Source: Desmodesmus armatus
Taxonomy: Eukaryota; Chlorophyta; Chlorophyceae; Sphaeropleales; Scenedesmaceae
Reading direction: 5' to 3'
Assembly: GCA_007449985.2 (NCBI GenBank)
Contig: VIIQ02000732.1
Coordinates: 124,001-188,000, forward strand
DNA: 64,000 nucleotides
A program made the translations under genes and the position numbers. The notes below the pieces were generated by a model. That model worked only from the letters and a program-made list of their open reading frames with translations. It searched no databases and was not told where the DNA came from. The number at the start of each line of letters is the position of its first letter. The first letter of the stretch is position 1. This document shows positions 22,801-30,088 of this stretch, in pieces.

Positions 22801-23639
22801 GGTCAGCAGCCTGGCTCGGGGTATTATCACCCCCCCTAAGGGGCCGGTGGGTGGGCCGGGATTCGAACCCGGGTCTCCCCGACATAAGCCGGGTGCTTTT
22901 CCACTAAGCTACCCTACCCTAGTTAGCCAAAACCTACAGGCATGGATGATTGAAGGGTTCCATTTTGTCTGCATCGCCTAGGATCCTAGGACTCCGGAGT
23001 GCCCCTTCCATTCCCGTGGGTGCAGGAGGGTGAGGGATGTATCGCATAGCATGTGAACATTGTTTTGCAATCTGAGTTTGTATGGGGTAGGGTCTGGCTG
23101 GGGGGGGGGCAAGGGGGTACTTGCACTGCTGGCGGTACCTACTCATCACGGACGAGCCTACTAACTACCTTGACAGGGTGAGCAGGGGTATGCAGGGACA
23201 TGCTGCAAGGTGCTTTGCCCGGTGTGTAACCTGGCATTCAAGCAGTGGTCATGGCAAAGAGTGTGATATTGCAGCACTTCTCTGCATCGCCGGTGTAGTG
23301 GCCTGTGCGTTGGAAAGTCGTGTAAGTGAGCTGCTGAGGGCATTCCCATGTGTCCTTTACAAATTGTTGCAAGAGGAGCTGAGTTCCTTATATAACTGTA
23401 GTACTAGGTTGAGTAGTGGGGAGTATTTGTGCTCAGTGCTGCTACTTTCATGTGTGCTGCTACTGTTGTTGTAGGAGGCACTTGGTGCCCTGGCGACAGC
23501 CATCAAGGGCTTCGATGGAGGAGTGCTGCTGATCAGCCACAACAGTGCATTCACAAGCACCTGCTGCAATGAGACATGGAGGGTGGAGGCAGGCACTGTC
23601 AGCGTCAGCAAGGAGGCACCCCCAGGAGCAACTGATTGA
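7572..23639 (+). CDS. Translation elongation factor 3 (eEF3), ABC-F-like ATPase
   Basis: Eighteen exons in phase: 7572-8196, 9006-9166, 9674-9828, 10530-10681, 11417-11567, 11849-12060, 13689-13838, 14492-14627, 14963-15088, 16551-16741, 17601-17747, 18368-18553, 19974-20147, 20708-20837, 21100-21190, 21713-21864, 22276-22367, 23475-23639. The product is about 1065 aa (yeast eEF3 is 1044). Residues ~100-415 are HEAT-type repeats ([24 protein letters not shown]). ABC1 has Walker [10 protein letters not shown] (~543), signature [11 protein letters not shown] and Walker [16 protein letters not shown]2 has GPNGAGKST (~791), signature LSGGQKVKL and [12 protein letters not shown], with a chromodomain-like insert (YEVGWQGL, ~905) before the signature. 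eEF3 acts on cytosolic ribosomes, where ATP hydrolysis helps E-site tRNA release and translocation. Two apparent 1-nt deletions (after 9777 in exon 3; in the C run near 18378 in exon 12) break the frame. The lysine-rich tail of fungal eEF3 is absent. Extra exon pieces in the introns are listed separately. Confidence 0.9.
8285..8696 (+). repeat. Two extra copies of the EF3 exon 1 3' end
   Basis: Copies at about 8285-8443 and 8547-8696 repeat the end of exon 1 ([17 protein letters not shown]...AVELVLP) with its GT donor. The first has indels in the PLLPLLL part. The second is open throughout, with only a few changes. Each follows a GTGTGTG + poly-G stretch. Confidence 0.85.
9305..9660 (+). repeat. 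Two degenerate copies of the EF3 exon 2 3' part
   Basis: Copies at about 9305-9395 and 9560-9655 match [20 protein letters not shown] and following residues. Both have substitutions and small indels (for example [16 protein letters not shown]). Confidence 0.75.
10057..10360 (+). repeat. Two copies of the EF3 exon 4 5' half
   Basis: Copies at 10057-10111 and 10304-10359, each with a C-rich tract and a CAG acceptor, read [18 protein letters not shown] and then run into GTGAGT. In the full exon (10530-10681) that GTGAGT is coding (CGTGAGTCC, R-E-S), so the copies expose a cryptic donor. Confidence 0.85.
10900..11109 (+). repeat. Two degenerate copies of the EF3 exon 4 3' part
   Basis: Around 10900-10961 and 11048-11109 the sequence resembles the exon 4 end ([20 protein letters not shown]), with stops or frame changes. 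They lie downstream of the full exon. Confidence 0.65.
11287..11365 (+). repeat. Degenerate copy of the EF3 exon 5 5' part
   Basis: After CCCCAG the sequence reads [20 protein letters not shown], matching exon 5 ([20 protein letters not shown]) at 11417. It lies upstream of the full exon. Confidence 0.8.
11612..11715 (+). repeat. Copy of the EF3 exon 6 5' part
   Basis: Reads [20 protein letters not shown] then LLHVAQFAT, closely matching the start of exon 6 at 11849, but without the second half of the exon. Confidence 0.8.
12203..12770 (+). repeat. Three copies of the EF3 exon 6 3' half
   Basis: Copies at about 12203-12285, 12440-12535 and 12671-12767 repeat [17 protein letters not shown] to CRAMLG. 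The first two keep the GTGAGG donor. All carry indels or stops. They are separated by G-rich stretches. Confidence 0.85.
12931..13505 (+). repeat. Three copies of the EF3 exon 7 5' half
   Basis: Copies start at 12931, 13169 and 13422, each behind a CAG acceptor, and read [20 protein letters not shown] with few changes. Each stops matching right after AEADAEEL. The full exon is at 13689-13838. Confidence 0.9.
13968..14036 (+). repeat. Copy of the EF3 exon 7 3' end
   Basis: Repeats [18 protein letters not shown] followed by a shifted GT donor, just downstream of the full exon 7 and behind a poly-G tract. Confidence 0.8.
15252..15335 (+). repeat. In-frame 84-nt copy of the EF3 exon 9 3' part
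   Basis: Starts after TAG, ends at GTGAGC, and encodes [18 protein letters not shown] plus [10 protein letters not shown] with no stop or indel. It is flanked by usable splice sites and is a multiple of three, so it could be spliced in as a cassette after exon 9 or used instead of part of it. Confidence 0.8.
15597..15757. mobile_element. MITE-like foldback element in EF3 intron 9
   Basis: The ends 15597-15635 and 15719-15757 are 39-bp inverted repeats with one mismatch (outer end GTTTTAGGGTGA). They enclose about 83 bp with no coding capacity. Size and structure fit a MITE. No clear target-site duplication was found, so the superfamily is open. Confidence 0.7.
15815..15858 (+). ncRNA. Hammerhead-ribozyme-like motif
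   Basis: Order seen: GGC, CTGATGA, one extra T, a GATGC/GCATC stem with a GAAGA loop, GAAA, then palindromic ACGCGT overlapping the GAAA end, A, and GCC. This matches the type I hammerhead core with GGC/GCC as stem I and ACGCGT as a tiny self-complementary stem III. Minimal hammerheads of this kind are known from Penelope-like retroelements. The extra T between core and stem II departs from the consensus, so activity is uncertain. Confidence 0.4.
16013..16395 (+). repeat. Two degenerate copies of the EF3 exon 10 5' half
   Basis: About 16013-16098 is a heavily decayed copy (KLFMEV... to LLLF). About 16303-16395 reads [12 protein letters not shown] before a short insertion and then [11 protein letters not shown]. 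Both precede the full exon at 16551, which codes [20 protein letters not shown]. Confidence 0.75.
16906..16991 (+). repeat. Copy of the EF3 exon 10 3' half
   Basis: Encodes [20 protein letters not shown] and then TCITVSHDR with an intact GTGGGT donor. It is nearly identical to the end of exon 10 and lies downstream of it. Confidence 0.9.
17008..17036 (+). repeat. Long poly-G tract
   Basis: About 29 uninterrupted G just after the duplicated exon 10 donor. It could form G-quadruplexes and its length is prone to assembly error. Confidence 0.9.
17307..17512 (+). repeat. Two copies of the EF3 exon 11 5' part
   Basis: After TGCAG acceptors near 17310 and 17450 the sequence matches [15 protein letters not shown] ([30 protein letters not shown]). 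Both precede the full exon at 17601. Confidence 0.85.
18014..18300 (+). repeat. Two copies of the EF3 exon 12 5' part
   Basis: About 18014-18072 and 18234-18300 read [16 protein letters not shown]... in the correct phase after C-rich AG acceptors. The copy inside the full exon 12 (18368) is the one that has lost a C. Confidence 0.85.
18700..19240 (+). repeat. Three copies of the EF3 exon 12 3' half, including Walker A
   Basis: Copies at about 18700-18801, 18945-19035 and 19160-19240 repeat [20 protein letters not shown]. The first two keep [10 protein letters not shown] with a GTGAGT donor. The third has lost the P-loop. They are separated by G-rich, purine-rich spacers. Confidence 0.9.
19640..19775 (+). 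repeat. Degenerate copy of EF3 exon 13
   Basis: Matches the start of exon 13 ([20 protein letters not shown]) as [20 protein letters not shown], then decays. It lies upstream of the full exon at 19974. Confidence 0.8.
19804..19856. repeat. (AC)n microsatellite
   Basis: About 26 AC repeats in the intron before EF3 exon 13. Confidence 0.95.
20320..20590 (+). repeat. Two copies of the EF3 exon 14 5' part
   Basis: About 20320-20400 and 20515-20580 resemble [16 protein letters not shown] (for example [17 protein letters not shown]). Both precede the full exon at 20708 and follow C-rich stretches. Confidence 0.75.
21575..21655 (+). repeat. Copy of the EF3 exon 16 5' half
   Basis: Encodes [20 protein letters not shown], nearly identical to the start of exon 16 at 21713 ([20 protein letters not shown]), and then diverges. 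Confidence 0.9.
21937..21983 (+). repeat. Copy of the EF3 exon 16 3' end
   Basis: Repeats the end of exon 16 ([14 protein letters not shown]) with changes, keeping TGTCAG|GTGGG. It lies just downstream of the full exon. Confidence 0.85.
22000..22068. repeat. ACAGT-type microsatellite
   Basis: Imperfect tandem CAGTA units in EF3 intron 16. Confidence 0.85.
22378..22916 (-). mobile_element. tRNA-derived SINE in EF3 intron 17
   Basis: On the minus strand the element begins near 22916 with a tRNA-like head: A box TAGCTTAGTGG and B box GGTTCGAATCC, each a good RNA polymerase III promoter match, plus an acceptor stem with one mismatch and a CCGGG/CCCGG T stem. About 400 bp of unrelated body follows, then a simple tail (TATCTT repeated about three times) near 22378-22400. 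This head-body-tail order is that of a SINE. The anticodon arm does not fold cleanly, which argues against a functional tRNA gene. No target-site duplication was identified. Confidence 0.7.
23130..23178 (+). repeat. Copy of the EF3 exon 17 3' end
   Basis: Encodes [13 protein letters not shown] followed by the same GTGAGC donor as exon 17, about 810 bp downstream of it. The SINE lies between original and copy. Confidence 0.9.
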
Positions 23640-26600
23640 GCAGCGTTGGGTGCATCTGTCCGCACAGGCGCAACCTCTGTGTTGATTGCAATAAAGCCTG
23701 CAGTGCATGCAGCGACTACAGCAGTTGCCGGCCTTGAGCGAGATGTGCATCAGGAGGCTGGTGTACATAGTGTCCTTTTTGGGGGGATATGGTGTGGCAG
23801 TGTGCTCCCAGTCCCTTTGCTTGCATACTCATTGAAAGCTTGATCAAGCTGACCTCTCATGTTGAGGCCTCTCGTGTTTGAGCTGTGTGTATGCAGTCAA
23901 ATAGCGCTTCTTTCTTTCCCACGGCAGCCTCCATGCCAGCAGCTGCAAAGCTGGTCCAGGTGGCTGTGCCATCTGCGTGTGGCATATGTTGCGGATGTCA
24001 AGTTCAGCCTGTGGTTGGCTTGCGAGGGCTGCATTGAGGAGGCTACCCCCAACCGCATGACGCCGTGTGGTAATGCAAGGGCAGCACATACGGCCGACCT
24101 GTGCTGGCTGTGCTGTGCAAGCCCTGTCGTACCCATCACGCAATCTGTGATGCTGTCACTGCTTGGGCATGCATGAATGTGCAACACGCACAGTGTCCAA
24201 ACCTGTTTCTGCAAGCTCAATTGAGCTTAGCAAGAACTTGGAATAGGCTGGGCAGTATAATGCACCTGATGTGCAGCACTAGATGGGACAGCTTCAAGCA
24301 TGTTCATCGCGCGGACATTGAACAAGTTGTTCATCCGTTTGGTGAACAATACAAGTACACTACCAAACACTCAGTGACTGCCTCAAGGTTTCAGCAAACA
24401 AATTCACACCGCTATTGTCAGCAAGAATAGTGGAAACCCAGTCCTCATCTTATTGAACACCACACAAGCTGGCCAGTATGCAGCTTGATGAGCCCCCTCC
24501 TTTGGCACCTCAACAAACACCACTGCCAGTGATACCTGCATTGTGCTGCACACCATTTGCCACACACCAAGCACCAACATAGACATGAGGATTGTCTCCT
24601 GCACGGTGCACTGCAATCAACTCAATGTACCAAACTGCCACAGCGACAACCGACAATTGTCAGCCGCATACTGTAAGGGAGATTTGAAGGAGTTGTCCTC
24701 AACAGGATGATACCCTTCTCAAGGCTTAAGAAACCAAGGTACGACAAAGATGCCTGTCACATAGATGAAACACTGCAGTAACAATCATGCTATCGGGGTA
24801 AGTTTCATTCAGGATGAAGACAAGCAGCTCACACATCCCTGTGTCGGCATGTGGTAGGCCAAGTGGGCTGTCAAAAACGCCCACCCACAACATCCACAGG
24901 GTGACATCTGACACTTGTAGGCTTCTGTCGTCAAGAGCTGGGACCCAAAGTTTAAGTCTTTGGACCGGCGCACTGGGTAAAGAAGCACATGGCAGAATGG
25001 GAGGGGTGGCAGAAGGGTGTGAGTGTGTGGGGGAGGGTGTGTAAGGCTGAGGGTTGTGGTGTGTGGGGTGCAACTTGCAACCAATGATTTGTATGATGTT
25101 GTACACTTTCTGCCATGACTTTCACATTGCAGCTACAGCCAACAACGGCTGTCCCACCACAACGGTAGTGCCAGTGGCGGGGCTGGAGTAGGATCAAGGG
25201 GCAGCACAACCCTCGACTCCCACCAAGCCCAGATTGGTGACAGATGCTGCAACCACAAGCACATTGGCAGCCCTGTGGCATGTGTACCGCCCAATGAGCT
25301 GCAGCATCCCCTCCCCCGTCTGGCACCACCCCACTGCCGCAATGGGTGTCGACGACACCCATCCACTCGTTCTCACAATGTTTTTGTCTAGCTACATGTT
25401 GTGCCTCCCCTACCCCCCCCCCAATGCCCCGTCTCGTCCCGCCCAGTTCACGCTGCTCCATTCATAGCATGATGGCTCAGAAGCACTTCTTACTACACCA
25501 CCCACAACCCAACCCACCTTTTGTTGACAGTCCGTCAGCTTCTTCGCCAACGAATGACCCGCCACCACCCCCACTGCCACAAATGATGCTGCTGCTCCTA
25601 CAGCTACCACCACGACTGCTGCCGGCAGCAGAAGCGGCAGAGTCTGGGCTGCACTCAAGCCTCTAGCAAACCCAAACCCTGCCCCGCACACCAACTGATG
25701 CATTGAGTACTCAGTCAGAAGGCCCAGAGTCATGCTGGCTGTACAACACCAACACACTATGACGTAGCATGCAGGCCTGGAGCCGGCCAGTCCACAACTG
25801 GTCAACGAAGGGGCACCATTCTGTGAGTGCCGAGCGTCAGCTTGAGAACCATACATTCCCTTGTTGACAAAAAAACTTTCTCCGGGTACCCACTGTGTGG
25901 TGAGCTGGACAAATGCATGCACCACCCGCTTGGCAAGCGTGGAGCCACCGGGTCACATGTACCAAAGTGGGCCACTTGCACCAGTAAGGTGCATTAGAAC
26001 CCCTACTTCTGCCTGCTGTCAACATGCTGGTGGTCGATTTTGCCTACTTGGCCAAACCAAAGCACGACTGCTGCTGGCAGTGCCCATAATGGGCATTATC
26101 CAAAATCCTGATCACATACACCCACACAGTCACTTGGCCCTGCTTCATGCACTGTGTTGTAGTTCAGCCGTAGGTTCAATGAATGCAGAACGCACCTGTG
26201 CAGGCACCCATCACCCTTGGCCCCATCTGCCGGATGTCATGCATGGAGGTTTTTGTAAACCTCGAACATAGCGCCCTTTCAACCTGCTCAGTCCACATGT
26301 AGCCTCAGAAACCATTATGTGTTACGTTCACCTTGTACTTGCGTCGGACCAATTGTCACTGATGCTCCCACTGACAGGGCACCCTGAATGAGTGCATGTA
26401 AGTTGATGTGTGGCAGCATCACAACCTGCTCTCATGGTCCTTGGGCACCAACAATCACCAAAGTGGAGTCATTGTGCCCTTCTAGCCCGCTGATGCCAAT
26501 TGCATCATGCAGACACGCAGTATAGCAACCTAGAAATCCTCAGGGCCCCGTAGAACATCACCTCAATGAGCCTGCCAGCCCACTGACCTTGAAGTGGCTC

Positions 26601-26854
26601 AACCCAATGGGGTTATACCACCGATTGCCAGGTTGTACATGCCTTGCCAGTGGCCCCGGGGGCCATGTTTGCACAACCCACACCACACTCCACTACATCC
26701 AGCCCCACTTAGCCACAACCGTTCAGCCACTTATCACCACGAGCCATTGGCACACAGGCAAGTCCGCAAAGGCAGCTGCATTGGCACACATGCAAGTCCG
26801 CAAAGGCAGCTGCATTGGCACACAGACAAGTCTCAATCGAGTCACAGGTGGCCA
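23640..26854. other. Long intergenic region, nothing recognised
   Basis: Between the EF3 stop and the LRR gene 3' end. An AATAAA lies ~50 nt past the EF3 stop, but there is no nearby TGTAA. Short ORFs on both strands show no family motif. A run of about 2.4 copies of a 35-bp unit (GGCACACAGGCAAGTCCGCA and onward) occurs at about 26752-26830. Confidence 0.5.
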
Positions 26855-29485
26855 CTAGTTAGAAGGCTTTCTGCCCAAGCTCACCAGGTTCGCCAATGTC
26901 TGCTGAGGAAAGCTGATCGCCACTGAGGCAGCCGGCAACAGAGGTGCTGCCTCTGCATCAGCCACAACAACAGCAGCATTGGAGCTGGCACTCGGCTGCA
27001 CTGGCGGTTGGAACAACCCTGGCCCACTTTGCCCGTAATCCCGCCAAAACCTCTGCTGCCCCAACTCAATGTCGCTCTCAATGGGTGCCAAGGTGTGGTC
27101 CCCCCGAAATGCAGCCCGGATGGCATCCCACCCAGGGAATAGTGACTTGAAACGCCTATACATGAGATAACCACCGACCAGCATAAGCAGCATACCAGGA
27201 ACAATTGGCCCAATCACAACCCACACCTGTTGATACACTGCGAGGCCTGAAGCAATGAATGCAGCAAAACCAGTACTGACAGCCAGATACAGAAGGACCC
27301 AGGTCCACAACAGAAGCATGTAGAACCTGCCGGCCTCAGCACGCTCACATGCCCACTGAATACGGGGCATTGACAAGGTCACAATCATGACCAGGCACCC
27401 CATGGACAGGCCAAAAGACAGCCCGTCCAGGACAAAGAACAGCAGCATAGCACATTGCATAAACGGCGAAAACCCTACGGCTGAGGGGTCGCCTTTGCAT
27501 ACAGTCAGGTTGCTGACCATCACCTGCTTGCTGGCTTCATCGAGGCCACCAGGAGGCTGCAGGAAGGCGATGAATGTGGCTGTAGCCAGCAGCACCACGA
27601 GCCAGCTCATGCGCTCAAGGGTGGTCAGCATGGTCTCCTGTTGGTTGGCCAGCTTGGTCACAGCTGCCTGCTGGAACTGGCGCTGCTGCTGGTTTTTCAA
27701 AAGGCAGAACAGGGCTTCGTAGCCAGTGGTTATGTAATTGACGGCACATGGAAGCATTGGATGTGATGCTGATCGGTGTGCGAAGGCACTGAAGCGGGAG
27801 CCAGTATACTCGAAGTCCACCAGGGCTTGCAGGTTCTCCATTGTGTATGGCAGCTGCTCTAAAACGGTGCATTGACTCGCGAACAGCCGCCGCAGCGCCT
27901 TCAAGCTGCCGAATGACTCGGGCAGCTTTGAAAGAGCCACACACCCACTGAGATTTAGCACTTGCAGTGCCCCCAAGCTGCCAAAGGACTGAGGCAGATG
28001 TGAGAGGGCTGTGCAGCCTTCAAGGCACAGCTGCTGCAATGCCCCCAGGCTGCTGAAGGACTCCGGCAGCTTTGCAAGGGCACTGCAGCAGGTGAGGTTT
28101 AGCTGATGCAGTGCCCCCAGGCTGCCAAAGGACTCACACAGTTTTTTCAGGGTTCGGCAACGAGTGAGGTTTAGTATCTGCAGTGCCTTCAAGCTGCCGA
28201 AGGATTCGGGCAGCTCTTCAAGGGCCCCACACCCACCTAGGGACAGCTTTTGCAGTCCTGCCAAGCTGCCAAGCGACTCCGGGAGCTGCTTAAGGGCCTT
28301 GCACCCGCTGAGGATCAGCTGCTGCAGTCCTTACAGGCTGCTAAACGACTCCGGGAGCTGCTCAAGGGCCTTGCACCAGCTGAGGTCCAGCTTCTGCAGT
28401 CCTGACAGGCTGCCAAACGACTCCGGGAGCTGCTCAAGGGCCTCGCACCAGCTGAGGTCCAGCTTCTGCAGAGCCCTCAAGCCGCCAAATGACTCAGGCA
28501 GCTCTTTGAGGGCCTTGCACATGCTGAGGTCCAGCTGCTGCAGTCCTCCCAGGCTGCTAAACGACCCCGGGAGCTGCTCAAGGGCCCCGCACCAGCTGAG
28601 GTTCAGCTTCTGCAGAGCCCCCAAGCTGCCAAACGATTCCGGGAGCTGCCAAAGGGCCTCGCACCTGCTGAGGTCCAGCTGCTGCAGCGCCCCCAAGCTG
28701 CCAAATGACTCAGGCAGCTCTGTGAGGGCCTTGCACCAGCTGAGGTTCAGCTTCTGCAGAGCCCCCAAGCTGCTAAACGACTCCGGGAGTTGCTCAAGGG
28801 CCTCGCACCTGCTGAGGTCCAGCTGCTGCAGAGCCCCCAAGCTGCCAAACGCCTCAGGCAGTTCTGTGAGGGCACTGCACCAACCGATGTCCAGCACCTG
28901 CAGTGCCCCCAAGCTGCCAAACGACTTTGGCAGCTGCTTAAGGGCCCCGCACCAGCTGAGGTCCAGCTGCTGCAGTGCCTGCAAGCTGCTAATGGACTCA
29001 GGCAGCTCCGTGAAGCTGCCAGCAGAACACTGAAGCTGCACCCATCGCGCTCCAGGGCCCAAAACAAGCTTTGTCAAGCCCGTAATCTGGACTAATTCTG
29101 CTGGCAGCTGCTGCGGGGCTGGGCATCGACTGAGGTCAAGGGACTGCAGGCTGGTCAACCTGAGCAGCTGGCTCCAATCCACTCTCAGCAGCTCCTGCTC
29201 ATTGAGCTGCATGCATCACACATGAGACAGACAGACAGTAAGTGCCATGCGATTATGTCCAGCTGAATTGCGCCAGGTCAGGGCGCGAGTGCAGAGTCCA
29301 ACACTGGTAATGTAGATAGTACAGCTGTGCGGTGAACACAGTCATCTGTAACTTCCCTATTCCCCCCACCCCATCCCCAAACATCCTTCTGCCAGAGCCC
29401 ACCACACCTGCAGTACCAGCTCCTCAGCAGCACAATCGCAAGCTGCTAGGGCATCTGCTGTTGTGACTAGGGTGTTGCGTGTCAT
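26855..29485 (-). CDS. LRR membrane protein with PGG-like C-terminal domain (one in-frame stop)
   Basis: Exon 1 is 29408-29485 (MTRNTLVTTADALA) and exon 2 is 26855-29206, in phase across a TGCAG acceptor; 809 codons before the terminal stop. Residues ~35-480 are about 18 leucine-rich repeats of 24 aa (LPESFGSLGALQQLDLSWC type), the plant disease-resistance-like class. The C-terminal third starts with a PGG-domain-like segment (LATATFIAFLQPPGGLDE) and has about four hydrophobic helices, then a cytosolic-looking tail. PGG domains are known from plant ankyrin membrane proteins such as ACD6. The likely role is membrane-anchored recognition or scaffolding. A TAA at 28331-28333 (codon ~318) replaces the TCA seen at this place in the neighbouring repeat. 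The frame is otherwise open on both sides, so this is either a recent nonsense mutation or a base error. The TAA also creates a GTAAGG that could act as a splice donor. Confidence 0.75.
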
Positions 29486-30088
29486 GCTTGATATGGAGCT
29501 TGTCTGATTCTAGTCGGAGTGAATGGTCACTGGCCAATGGGACAGCCAGTGCGGGAGCCAGTGCAACGTGCTGCTGCTGAGTACGGCGCTGAAGGTGATA
29601 GCCACAGTCCCCCAAACGTAGCAACTCTGTATTGACGGGATTCTAGGCGAGAATCTTGATTGTGTGAGAACTTAGGACCACCACACACGTGACGACGATG
29701 CAGCCCTGACCTGATTTTAGATAGGAAGGAAATGGTGAAACTCCAGGATGGTATAGATAGGATGGTTTCGCCCTAACTTCCTGAGAGTTACGGTGAAACG
29801 AACCAACCTTGGGTGCACTGCAGACACTTCAAGTAGCGCTGCCGAGGCTGGTTGTTGAGGCCAAAATGCCACGAGATCAATGCATCGAATCAGATACCTG
29901 ACAGCACGTGGGCAACTCAGAAGCATTGTCCCGGCCTTGGAAGCCTGTTCAGGGCTGCTTGCAGCGAATGGTTGACTAGATCAGTTGTGTTTTGGTTTGA
30001 AAATTGAAATGGCAGGTGTTTTGCCTGGGAACCAGCAACTAGCCTTGTTCATATAAAACTACACTGTATTGATACGCTCTCACGCACC
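29486..30088. other. Divergent intergenic region, LRR gene / unknown gene
   Basis: About 600 bp between divergent starts. I see no coding exon. It probably holds both promoters. Confidence 0.5.

Noticed and set aside
22820..22916. Functional tRNA gene
   Set aside because: A and B boxes are good, but the anticodon arm has a mismatch, the acceptor stem is imperfect, and a long body with simple tail follows; SINE fits better.
25410..25925. Possible membrane protein on the minus strand
   Set aside because: A hydrophobic stretch arises from GCA/GTG-rich DNA. No start context, splice partner or family motif.
28164..29033. 289-codon plus-strand ORF across the LRR gene
   Set aside because: It is the antisense shadow of a 72-nt periodic repeat, which keeps the opposite strand open. 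Its Ser/Cys/Arg-rich composition has no motif.
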